From an uncultured Erysipelotrichaceae bacterium (GTDB lineage: Bacteria > Bacillota_I > Bacilli_A > Erysipelotrichales > Erysipelotrichaceae): a DNA stretch of 64,000 bases. The position numbers and the translations under genes are program-made. This document shows, piece after piece, positions 42,346 through 50,083 of the stretch (positions within the stretch are counted from its first letter, which is position 1; each line of letters starts with the position of its first letter). The stretch lies in contig CAKVAL010000002.1 in NCBI GenBank assembly GCA_934725085.1, positions 78,003 through 142,002 on the forward strand, read 5' to 3'. The notes beneath the pieces are model-generated. The model saw only the letters and a list, made by a program, of their open reading frames with translations. It made no database searches and was not told where the DNA came from.

Positions 42346-43386
42346 ATGAAAAAGATTTTGATGTTTTTGATGACGTTATTTTTACTTGCAGGATGTGGTA
42401 AAAAGGAAATTGAGGAATATGATTACTATGATTATCCTGGAGGAGAAAATGTTAAAAGTGATTATGTTATTTTAAGGACTGATAATATTAAGACGGAAGT
42501 TTATCAAGATAATAACTTTACAATTACGATTCCAAGCGGTTGGGAGGTTAAAACCGGTGGTTATGGCATGACCAGTTTTATTGGTGCTTATAATCCTGAT
42601 GATACACGCTTTTCTATTATTTATGTGTTAAAAATGGAACCATTATTACATACTGAAGAGGGTAAAAAAATATGGCAATCATTTGTTGATGCAGGACAAA
42701 CCGAATGTGAAATCTTTGCGAATGCCCCTGTATTATTAGAACCAACCACAGAAGTTTTTTTTAAGGCTATCTTACAAGATTTTAATGCAGTAGATCATAT
42801 TGAAGCTAATTCTGAAATGGGCATTTATAGTTTGGGTGATGAAATATTAAGAGGCACCTTCATGGAAGAAGGAAAAGAAGCTGAGGGTTTGTTTACTGCT
42901 AGTATTGTTGATTTTGGTAGTTTTGATTTATCTTATTATAATGGCAATCCTTTCGAGGGCTATGATTGTGGCTATTATATGGCCTATAATGTAACGATTG
43001 TTTCAGCTCCTAAGGATCTTTTCCTTGATTGGAGTAAAACACTTTTAACTTGTATCAGTAGCTTACAATTTTCAGATAGTTTTGTTGATACAGCTATTAA
43101 ATCTAGCAATGATCAAGTCGCTTTATCAAGACAAATTAGCAAAAACTTCAATGAAGTAATGGATGGTTTTATGGCATCTTGGGAAAATAGAAATAGAAGT
43201 TTTGATATCATGTCACAGAAACAAAGTGATGCAATCTTAGGTTATGAAAGAGTCTATGATACTGAGACTAATGAGATATATAAGGCTACTAATGGTTTTA
43301 TGGATGTCTATGATGAGGATAGATTTAAACCAATTAGCGAAGATATGTATAGTGAGCCAATAAGTGGCTATATTGAGAAACAATAA
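42346..43386 (+). CDS. Putative lipoprotein of unknown function
   Basis: The 346-residue protein has a signal peptide and lipobox LAGC (MKKILMFLMTLFLLAGCGKK). The segment FTITIPSGWEVKTGGYGMTSF (about residues 58-78) resembles the beta-rich start of domains in other Gram-positive surface lipoproteins, but no family can be named. AGGAGG precedes the ATG. It follows another lipoprotein and ends at a bidirectional terminator. Function unknown. Confidence 0.6.
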   Translation: MKKILMFLMTLFLLAGCGKKEIEEYDYYDYPGGENVKSDYVILRTDNIKTEVYQDNNFTITIPSGWEVKTGGYGMTSFIGAYNPDDTRFSIIYVLKMEPLLHTEEGKKIWQSFVDAGQTECEIFANAPVLLEPTTEVFFKAILQDFNAVDHIEANSEMGIYSLGDEILRGTFMEEGKEAEGLFTASIVDFGSFDLSYYNGNPFEGYDCGYYMAYNVTIVSAPKDLFLDWSKTLLTCISSLQFSDSFVDTAIKSSNDQVALSRQISKNFNEVMDGFMASWENRNRSFDIMSQKQSDAILGYERVYDTETNEIYKATNGFMDVYDEDRFKPISEDMYSEPISGYIEKQ

Positions 43387-43414
43387 GAAAAGATGGAGTG
43401 TGATCCATCTTTCT
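43387..43414. terminator. Bidirectional terminator between convergent genes
   Basis: AAAGATGGA (43389-43397) pairs with TCCATCTTT (43404-43412), with A and T tracts on the two sides. Confidence 0.8.
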
Positions 43415-43418
43415 TTAA

Positions 43419-44456
43419 CTATTGAGCTCTAGACATTGCTTCCTTATAGTCTGGAGTAGATGTGAATACATCATACTTATAAGGATTCTTCTTAGCAGCT
43501 ACTGACTTCTTGATGATGAAACCAAGAACAATAACATTGATCGCAAGTGCTAATACTGCGACAACACCTTGCATATGCACATTACCAAGTACAGGTGTCA
43601 CACCTGCTGCAGTTGCAGCTTGAATTGTTCCTTCTTTATATAATACTGGAACAACTGAGAATCTTGAGTTGTCTTGGAATAGTGGAAATACTTGCGCAAA
43701 CATACACCAGATTGCTAGGGTGTTTGCACGGTTTTGAATCCAACCACCTTTGTTCCATAGAGCGTTGGCAAATGTAGGTGCTAATAATAGGGCAAGGCCA
43801 CAATACCAAGCATGTGTTGGAAGGTTAAGGTAAGTATATTCGAAGTTCCATACATCATAAGCTAGGATGTAAACCCAAATCATATCAGGCCATAACATAT
43901 CTTTTTCATCACTTGATGTATAGATGCTCCACCAACCTGTCATACAGAAGATGTTAATAATACCTGCTAGACCGTTTAATACGTTCCACCAGCCACCATA
44001 TAGCCATACGCCTTCTGATGAATACCACCAGCCACCAGCTAGAGAACCAGCTCTAATTGCACTTTCAAAGTCACTAGCTACAGCGATAAGAATGTTGATC
44101 GCAACAATCACAAATGGGAAGCATTTGAACCACTTAGCTTTGCCAAGTTTGCCCCACTTGTATTTGATTACCATAAAGCCAATACAACCAGTTGCGGCAG
44201 CATATAGCTTAGCATAGTGGAACCATGAGTTCATGTGCACATAAGTGTCGTTCTTTAATGCCCACTCAGCTCCGTTTTTTGCGCCAATGGCAATCGCAAT
44301 AAAGTAAATTGATAATCCTAATAATACAATGCCGAAGATGCCAATTCCGCCCCATTTAGTTCTGGCGATTTCGTTTGTAATTATTAGTCCTAGGAAAACT
44401 AGAAGCCAACCTAAAAGTTGCCAACCACAGGTTTCCCCATAAAGTTGAAATAACAT
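43419..44456 (-). CDS. Aromatic-rich polytopic membrane protein of unknown function
   Basis: The 345-residue integral membrane protein has about eight to nine hydrophobic segments and is strikingly rich in Trp and Tyr (for example AGGWWYSSEGVWLYGGWWNV and ILAYDVWNFEYTY). I think it belongs to the family listed as DUF5692, but that is from memory and unverified. It has a strong AAGGGGG Shine-Dalgarno and stands alone, divergent from the CoA-activase gene, with a TTAACA-based promoter likely upstream. No catalytic motif is obvious; a transporter or channel role is only a guess. Confidence 0.6.
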   Translation of the reverse strand: MLFQLYGETCGWQLLGWLLVFLGLIITNEIARTKWGGIGIFGIVLLGLSIYFIAIAIGAKNGAEWALKNDTYVHMNSWFHYAKLYAAATGCIGFMVIKYKWGKLGKAKWFKCFPFVIVAINILIAVASDFESAIRAGSLAGGWWYSSEGVWLYGGWWNVLNGLAGIINIFCMTGWWSIYTSSDEKDMLWPDMIWVYILAYDVWNFEYTYLNLPTHAWYCGLALLLAPTFANALWNKGGWIQNRANTLAIWCMFAQVFPLFQDNSRFSVVPVLYKEGTIQAATAAGVTPVLGNVHMQGVVAVLALAINVIVLGFIIKKSVAAKKNPYKYDVFTSTPDYKEAMSRAQ

Positions 44457-44561
44457 AATAAACCCCCTTGTATTTCAATACATACTATGTTACATCTTTG
44501 TGAAATGTTAATCAATCACTTTTTGGCAATCTTCTATCAAACAGTTTTGAAAAAATTGGTT

Positions 44562-44567
44562 TATAAT
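44562..44567 (+). promoter_or_regulatory. -10 box seven bases before the activase ATG
   Basis: TATAAT is seven bases from the chosen ATG at 44575 and no Shine-Dalgarno is present. It overlaps the earlier in-frame ATG at 44566, which therefore cannot be on the transcript. Confidence 0.55.
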
Positions 44568-44574
44568 GTTTCCC

Positions 44575-47484
44575 ATGAAAAAGAAAATCGGATTAGACAT
44601 TGGTTCTACTACTATTAAGTGTGTTGTACTTGATGAAAATGATCAGATCATTTATTCAAGTTATAAGAGACATATGAGTCATATCTTAGAGAAGAGTATT
44701 GAACTTTTGACTTATATAAAAGATGAAATATGTAAAGGTGATGAAGTTATTTTATCTATCAGTGGTTCGGCTGGCATGGGTTTAGCTGAAAATGCTGGTG
44801 TTAACTTTGTCCAAGAAGTATATGCGACAAGACTTGCTTGTAAAAGATTGGCTAAGGATACAGATGTAGTTATTGAACTGGGTGGAGAGGATGCTAAGAT
44901 CTTATTCTTAACTAATGGTGTTGAGGTTAGAATGAATGGTACTTGTGCTGGTGGTACCGGTGCTTTTATTGACCAGATGGCAACTTTATTAAAATTGGAT
45001 GCGGATACTATGGACAAGGAAGCTTTAAAGGCTGAGCGTACTTATACAATTGCTTCTAGATGTGGTGTCTTTGCCAAGAGTGATGTACAACCTTTAATTA
45101 ATCAGGGCGGCAAACAAAGCGATATAGCAGCTAGTATTTATCAGGCTGTTGTCAATCAAACAATTGCTGGTCTAGCACAAGGCAGACCAATAAAAGGTAA
45201 TATCTTATATCTTGGTGGTCCTTTGACATTTTCAAAGTGTTTGAGAAATTCTTTTGATAAGACTTTAAATGTAAAAGGTAAGTGCCCTGAGAATTCCTTA
45301 TTATATGTCGCATTAGGTGCTGCTTATTATAGTGATCAAGTAGTTGATTTAGATAAGGTATTAGAAAAATTAAGAGAATATTCAAGTGTGGCAAGCTATC
45401 AAAGCTTGGAACCTTTATTTAAAGATGAGGAAGAATATAAGGAATTTAAAGAAAGACACTCTAAGGATAGAGTAGAAGAAGTATCTTTTGATGACTATAA
45501 GGGTAATGTTCATATTGGTATCGATAGTGGTTCTACTACTATTAAGATGGTTGTGGTAGATGAAGATGATAATCTTCTTTATACTTGGTATCAATCCAAT
45601 GATGGTAGTCCTGTTAAATTAATTTGTGATCAATTGATTGAATTGTATAAGAAACATCCTGATATCAAGATAGCTAGTGTGACAAGTACTGGCTATGGCG
45701 AGGAGCTAATTAAGAATGCGATTCATGGTGATTTTGGGGTAGTTGAGACGGTTGCTCATTTTACAGCTGCTAAGCATTTCTTGCCTGATGTTGATTTTAT
45801 TATCGATATCGGTGGCCAGGATATGAAATGTTTTAAGATTGAAAATGGTGCTATTTCAAATATCTTCTTAAATGAAGCATGTTCTAGTGGCTGTGGTTCT
45901 TTCTTACAAACTTTTGCCAGTGCCTTAGGCAGTGATGTAGAAATTTTCTCTAAGTTAGGCTTGTTTGCGAAGCATCCAGTAGACTTAGGTAGTAGATGTA
46001 CAGTCTTTATGAATTCTTCAGTTAAGCAAGCTCAAAAGGATGGTGCTTCTATTGAAGATATTTCAGCAGGTCTTGCGATATCGGTTGTTAAGAATGCTCT
46101 ATATAAGGTTATTAGATGTTCTAGTGCTAAGGATTTAGGTTCTAAGATTGTAGTACAGGGCGGTACTTTCTATAATGAATTAGTTTTAAGGGCTTTTGAA
46201 AAGGAAATGGGTGTTGATGTTATTAGACCAAATATTGCCGGTTTAATGGGCGCTTATGGGGCAGCTTTATATGGCAAGAAGCGTAGTAAGGGTAGAAGTA
46301 GTATTATTTCTTTAAGTGAATTAGAGCATTTTGAACACAAGGTTAATTCTTTTAAGTGCCAGGGTTGTGGTAATCATTGTCAATTGACTGTGAATATCTT
46401 TAATGATGGTAAGCGTTATATTTCAGGTAATCGTTGTGATAAGCCTTTAACTGGTAAGGATAATAATGATGAATATAATTTGTATGCTTATAAGCTAAGT
46501 TTGTTGAAAGAGTATATGGATGATAGGGCTGATGGTGATATTACAATTGGTTTACCATTATGTCTAAATATGTATGAATTGTTGCCTTTCTGGCATAAGT
46601 TGTTTAGAGAATTGGGTTTTAAGGTTGTTACTTCACCATTTTCTACAAGAGCTATTTATCAAGAAGGACAGGCTTCAATTCCAAGTGATACAGCTTGTTA
46701 TCCAGCGAAGTTAAGCCATGGCGCTATATATGAATTACTGAAGGAAGGGGTAGATTATATTTATTATCCTTGTCTTTCTTATAATGTGGATGAGCACTTG
46801 GGTGATAATCATTATAATTGTCCAGTGGTTGCTTATTATCCTGAGGTATTAAGTGGCAATATTATTGATAATCATATGATTTGTGACTTTGTGGATATTT
46901 CTAATCGTGATGAGTTTAATAAGCGTTTCCCTAGTATCTTAAAGAAACATTTTGGTGATTTGGATGATAAGAAGATTAAGGAAGCAATTGCATCGGCATA
47001 TAAAGAATATGATGATCATATGAAATTGTTAGCTACTAAGGCTGATGAGGTTATATCTATGGCTAAACAAAAGGGTAAGCATATTGTTTGTTTAGCTGGT
47101 AGACCTTACCACGTAGACCCAGAAGTAAATCATGGTATCGATAAGTTAATCACGAAATTGGGTTGTGCGGTAGTTAGCGAGGATAGTTTGTCTCATCATT
47201 ATGAAAAGATTGATACGCAAGTTCTTAATCAATGGACTTATCATTCACGTTTATATGCTTGTGCTAATTATTGTACTAAGGATGATGATATGGATTTAGT
47301 ACAGCTAGTAAGTTTTGGTTGTGGGTTAGATGCGATTACAAGTGATGAGACAAGAGAAATTTTGAATGATCATGGCAAGTTGTATACTCAATTAAAGATT
47401 GATGAAATTTCTAATTTGGGTACTGTTAATATTCGTTTAAGAAGTTTACTGGCGGCTATTGAAGAGAGAAAGGAGGATAAGTAA
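44575..47484 (+). CDS. Acyl-CoA dehydratase activase-like ATPase, tandem domains
   Basis: The 969-residue cytoplasmic protein has two BcrAD/BadFG (HgdC-type) ASKHA ATPase domains in tandem, then a DUF2229-like region. Each half has a phosphate motif (GLDIGSTTIKCVV near residue 6; GIDSGSTTIKMVV near 316) and Fe-S cysteines: TCAGGTGAF with ASRCGVF, and ACSSGCGSF with GSRCTVF. HgdC uses such cysteines at a dimer interface to hold one [4Fe-4S] cluster and drive ATP-dependent electron transfer, so this chain could form the cluster within itself. The C-terminal part has further Cys such as CPVVAYYPEV and CLAGRPYHVDPE. The partner is the next gene. The low-potential reaction is unknown. Confidence 0.82.
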   Translation: MKKKIGLDIGSTTIKCVVLDENDQIIYSSYKRHMSHILEKSIELLTYIKDEICKGDEVILSISGSAGMGLAENAGVNFVQEVYATRLACKRLAKDTDVVIELGGEDAKILFLTNGVEVRMNGTCAGGTGAFIDQMATLLKLDADTMDKEALKAERTYTIASRCGVFAKSDVQPLINQGGKQSDIAASIYQAVVNQTIAGLAQGRPIKGNILYLGGPLTFSKCLRNSFDKTLNVKGKCPENSLLYVALGAAYYSDQVVDLDKVLEKLREYSSVASYQSLEPLFKDEEEYKEFKERHSKDRVEEVSFDDYKGNVHIGIDSGSTTIKMVVVDEDDNLLYTWYQSNDGSPVKLICDQLIELYKKHPDIKIASVTSTGYGEELIKNAIHGDFGVVETVAHFTAAKHFLPDVDFIIDIGGQDMKCFKIENGAISNIFLNEACSSGCGSFLQTFASALGSDVEIFSKLGLFAKHPVDLGSRCTVFMNSSVKQAQKDGASIEDISAGLAISVVKNALYKVIRCSSAKDLGSKIVVQGGTFYNELVLRAFEKEMGVDVIRPNIAGLMGAYGAALYGKKRSKGRSSIISLSELEHFEHKVNSFKCQGCGNHCQLTVNIFNDGKRYISGNRCDKPLTGKDNNDEYNLYAYKLSLLKEYMDDRADGDITIGLPLCLNMYELLPFWHKLFRELGFKVVTSPFSTRAIYQEGQASIPSDTACYPAKLSHGAIYELLKEGVDYIYYPCLSYNVDEHLGDNHYNCPVVAYYPEVLSGNIIDNHMICDFVDISNRDEFNKRFPSILKKHFGDLDDKKIKEAIASAYKEYDDHMKLLATKADEVISMAKQKGKHIVCLAGRPYHVDPEVNHGIDKLITKLGCAVVSEDSLSHHYEKIDTQVLNQWTYHSRLYACANYCTKDDDMDLVQLVSFGCGLDAITSDETREILNDHGKLYTQLKIDEISNLGTVNIRLRSLLAAIEERKEDK

Positions 47485-47485
47485 A

Positions 47486-48736
47486 ATGGAATATCTTACT
47501 CCTAATTTCACTAAAGAGATGATGAAGGATTATACTGTTTTGGTTCCTAATATGTGTGAGACTTCTTTTAAGTTAATTAAAAGTGCGATGGAATCAGAAG
47601 GCTATCATAGGGTTGAATTACTTGGTTCAGGTAGTAGTAACGTTACCCAACTTGGTCTTAAGTATGTTCATAATGATACTTGTTATCCAGCTTTGATTGT
47701 TATTGGGCAGTTTCTTGAGGCGATAGAGAGTGGCAAGTATGACTTGGATCATACAGCTCTTTTAATATCACAATCAGGTGGTGGTTGTCGTGCTAGCAAC
47801 TATATTAAGTTATTAAGAAAGGCACTAGTTAGAAGTGGCCATAGTAATATTCCAGTAGCAAGTTTAAATGCGAATAGACTAGAGAAGGGCTCTATTATGC
47901 CTTTAACGCCTAGAATGCTCCTAAAGATTTTAGCTGCAGTTGAATATGGAGATGAATTAGAGGCTCTGAAGAACCAAACGATAGCTTATGAGGTAGTTAA
48001 GGGTGAAAGTATGAATCACCTTAATATGTGGCTTAAAAAGCTTGATAGGGATATCAGAGATAATAAGAATTATCTTCCTACTTCATATAAGAAGATTTTT
48101 AATGAGATTGCCCAAGATTTTGCGACTATTGAATTAAATAAGACTCCTAAGGTTAAGGTTGGGGTTGTTGGTGAAATCTATGTTAAGTTTTCTCCTACTG
48201 GTAATAATAATTTAATGGAATTCTTACAAAGTCAGGATTGTGAAGTTAATATGCCAGGTCTTATGGGCTATGTGGAATATTGTTGTGCTAACTGGGAAAT
48301 GGACTATAAGAATTATGGCATGTCTCCTACTATGGGTAAGCTAGCTGGTCTTGCTTTAAAGAAACTAAATAAATATGGCAATATGATGTCTAAGGCTATG
48401 AGGGATTATGGTTTTAATGCCCCTTGTTCTTTCTATGATTTGATGAAAAAGCCTGAGGGTATCTTAAATTTAGGTACTAAGATGGGTGAGGGTTGGTTAT
48501 TAACTGCTGAGATGGTTGAATTAATCGAGAGTGGTTATGAGAATATCATTTGTGCTCAACCCTTTGGTTGTCTACCTAATCATATTTGTGGTAAGGGTGT
48601 TATTAATATCCTAAGATCTAAGTTCCCAAATGCGAATATCACTCCTATTGATTATGATCCTAGTGCTACTAAGGTTAATCAGGAGAATAGAATCAAGTTG
48701 ATGTTGGCAGTGGCAAAAGAAAATTTGAATAAATAA
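47486..48736 (+). CDS. 2-hydroxyacyl-CoA dehydratase/double-cubane-type subunit
   Basis: The 416-residue protein is related to the D/B subunits of 2-hydroxyacyl-CoA dehydratases (HgdB family). Cysteines are spread as for Fe-S clusters: LVPNMCETS, NDTCYPAL, SGGGCRAS, EYCCANWEM, PFGCLPNHICG. I start at ATG 47486 because AGGAGG lies 5-10 bases upstream; it is one base after the activase stop. Only one such subunit is encoded, without an A-subunit or CoA-transferase gene, so a classical amino-acid fermentation dehydratase is unlikely. A reductase related to double-cubane cluster proteins is an alternative. No substrate can be assigned. Confidence 0.78.
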   Translation: MEYLTPNFTKEMMKDYTVLVPNMCETSFKLIKSAMESEGYHRVELLGSGSSNVTQLGLKYVHNDTCYPALIVIGQFLEAIESGKYDLDHTALLISQSGGGCRASNYIKLLRKALVRSGHSNIPVASLNANRLEKGSIMPLTPRMLLKILAAVEYGDELEALKNQTIAYEVVKGESMNHLNMWLKKLDRDIRDNKNYLPTSYKKIFNEIAQDFATIELNKTPKVKVGVVGEIYVKFSPTGNNNLMEFLQSQDCEVNMPGLMGYVEYCCANWEMDYKNYGMSPTMGKLAGLALKKLNKYGNMMSKAMRDYGFNAPCSFYDLMKKPEGILNLGTKMGEGWLLTAEMVELIESGYENIICAQPFGCLPNHICGKGVINILRSKFPNANITPIDYDPSATKVNQENRIKLMLAVAKENLNK

Positions 48737-48738
48737 AG

Positions 48739-48760
48739 TAAGAAGGCATTTGCCTTCTTA
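48739..48760. terminator. Terminator hairpin between convergent genes
   Basis: TAAGAAGGCA pairs perfectly with TGCCTTCTTA. The hairpin closes the activase operon and overlaps the stop of the small minus-strand gene. Confidence 0.7.
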
Positions 48761-48934
48761 TTCAATTTCTACATCATCCATTTCATCTAATTCAGCTTGA
48801 GTAATACCAAACTTTTTCATCATTTCTTCATGAGAAATGGTCTTACTTAAGTCAGCATTTTCCATTCTTTTGACAGCTTCTGCTAATAATTCTTCATCTA
48901 ATAATTCATCATCATTCAAAAATGTATCTTTCAT
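48758..48934 (-). CDS. Small acidic protein of unknown function (58 aa)
   Basis: A 58-residue frame on the minus strand starts MKDTFLNDDELLDEELLAEA and ends TQAELDEMDDVEIE. It is strongly acidic with the segment DLSKTISHEEMMKKFGI, which resembles the C-terminal part of RelB/Phd-like antitoxins or small HTH-less regulators, but no toxin gene is adjacent. A TATACT box lies about eight bases before the ATG and there is no Shine-Dalgarno, the same leaderless pattern as other genes here. Codon use and the flanking terminators on both sides support a real gene. Confidence 0.55.
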   Translation of the reverse strand: MKDTFLNDDELLDEELLAEAVKRMENADLSKTISHEEMMKKFGITQAELDEMDDVEIE

Positions 48935-48942
48935 ATCTTTAT

Positions 48943-48991
48943 AGTATAAAAAAAGAAACTGTTACACTAGCACAGTTCCTTTCTTTATACT
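48943..48991 (-). terminator. Terminator of the flavodoxin operon
   Basis: A long imperfect inverted repeat (about 20 bp per arm, AACTGT/ACAGTT at the core) is followed on the minus strand by TTTCTTTTTTT. Confidence 0.75.
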
Positions 48992-49016
48992 ATATGGGGA
49001 AAGTATATATAGCAAG

Positions 49017-49439
49017 TTAGATATTAGCTAACTGACTACCAATTTGTTTAAGATCACTAATAGCCTTATCATCAGGCGATAATCTTGTGATATAACCTTT
49101 ATCGTTTAAGATAATGGCACCATGATCTTTTAGACGGTTTTCTAAGTCTGACATCCATTTTCCATTGCCCCAGTCATAAGAACCAAATAGGGCAATTGTT
49201 TTTCCTTTACAGTCTTTTTCTATTTCACTTACAAAGTCATCCATTTCTGAGTCTAATTCCTCATCACCCATGGCACTAGCGCCTAGGGCAAATACTTGTT
49301 CATCTTTTAAATCGTCAGCGATAATACTGTTAACGTTTGTAACATTTACTTCCTTACCACTTTCTTTAACACCATCACCAATAGCTTCTCCCATCATTTG
49401 AGTGTTTCCTGATAATGTCCAATAAATAATATTAATCAT
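49017..49439 (-). CDS. Flavodoxin
   Basis: The 140-residue short-chain flavodoxin has the FMN phosphate loop WTLSGNTQMM (residues 7-16), the flavin-contacting segment ALGASAMGDEELD and LFGSYDWGNGKWM. It carries low-potential electrons in the cytosol, typically replacing ferredoxin when iron is scarce. Its start overlaps the DUF3793 stop by four bases (ATGA). Possible clients in the window are IspG and the activase/dehydratase-like pair, by inference only. Confidence 0.9.
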   Translation of the reverse strand: MINIIYWTLSGNTQMMGEAIGDGVKESGKEVNVTNVNSIIADDLKDEQVFALGASAMGDEELDSEMDDFVSEIEKDCKGKTIALFGSYDWGNGKWMSDLENRLKDHGAIILNDKGYITRLSPDDKAISDLKQIGSQLANI

Positions 49440-49993
49440 ATAGCTCCTTCTATAATTTCATTTAAGCGATATCCGCTTAGTAATTGTTTCAATGAAGTTT
49501 CTAAGGCTTTATCGAATTCTTTGAATACTTTAAGTGTTTCGTTAAGGTTGGAATAGACTTTCCAATATTTACATGCCAGATAATTTTTCCCTTCATTTTC
49601 AATAAAGCCTTTGATGTCTTCGATAGGATAATTTAAGATGATTCCAAGCTCGTGAGGAAATGTAGATTTCTTTAGATAAAAACTACTGAAACGTTTTGTG
49701 AGCTTGCTTAAGACATAATTAAGATCACATCTTTTATATCCTAGTTCTTTAAGATAAGTTTTCACTTCATCTTTAAATAGATACTCTTTCAAATTAGCTT
49801 CTCGATATATTAAGATAATTTCGTTTTTATTATTCTTATGCAATAGGTGAATAGACAAGGGGCTATTATCTAATACATTAAGAAGATAATTGCAAGTACC
49901 TTTCTTACCAGTTATGGTATTTGCGATAGTTAGTCCTTTGATTACCGGGGCACAGGTGTTTATGAATGAATAGTTTAGTTTTTCTTTTGACAT
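49436..49993 (-). CDS. DUF3793-family protein
   Basis: The 185-residue cytoplasmic protein reads SFINTCAPVIKGLTIANTIT near the N-terminus and FPHELGIILNYPIEDIKGFIEN in the middle, which I recognise as DUF3793. Members often lie next to flavodoxin genes, as here, and have no known function. I start at the ATG at 49993 with GGAGGT upstream; an earlier ATG at 50011 lies inside a dyad operator and lacks a Shine-Dalgarno. Two similar dyads in the promoter suggest metal-dependent repression. Confidence 0.78.
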   Translation of the reverse strand: MSKEKLNYSFINTCAPVIKGLTIANTITGKKGTCNYLLNVLDNSPLSIHLLHKNNKNEIILIYREANLKEYLFKDEVKTYLKELGYKRCDLNYVLSKLTKRFSSFYLKKSTFPHELGIILNYPIEDIKGFIENEGKNYLACKYWKVYSNLNETLKVFKEFDKALETSLKQLLSGYRLNEIIEGAI

Positions 49994-50002
49994 ATTACCT
50001 CC

Positions 50003-50020
50003 AGTTAGCATGAACTAACT
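50003..50020 (-). promoter_or_regulatory. Dyad operator 1 of the DUF3793/flavodoxin operon
   Basis: AGTTAGCATGAACTAACT has AGTTAG/CTAACT arms and sits in the leader just upstream of the Shine-Dalgarno. The half-site GTTAG matches the second dyad. Confidence 0.6.
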
Positions 50021-50030
50021 ATGTATATAG

Positions 50031-50046
50031 GTTAGCACATGCTAAC
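50031..50046 (-). promoter_or_regulatory. Dyad operator 2 of the DUF3793/flavodoxin operon
   Basis: GTTAGCA-CA-TGCTAAC is a perfect 7-bp dyad located between a probable -35 (TTAGTT) and -10 (TATACA), 16-bp spacer. The TTAG/CTAA arms recall DtxR/IdeR-type iron boxes, but the regulator is not identified. Confidence 0.65.
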
Positions 50047-50057
50047 TAATAATGCAA

Positions 50058-50083
50058 GAAAAAGATGAACAATTAAGTTCATC
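50058..50083 (-). terminator. Terminator of the pyrBIC operon
   Basis: GATGAAC (50064-50070) pairs with GTTCATC (50077-50083) and the minus strand continues TTTTTC. The pyrC stop codon lies in the stem. Confidence 0.85.

Noticed and set aside
44566..44574. Earlier ATG as the activase start
   Set aside because: It overlaps the TATAAT box and has no Shine-Dalgarno; the family N-terminus begins at the ATG at 44575.
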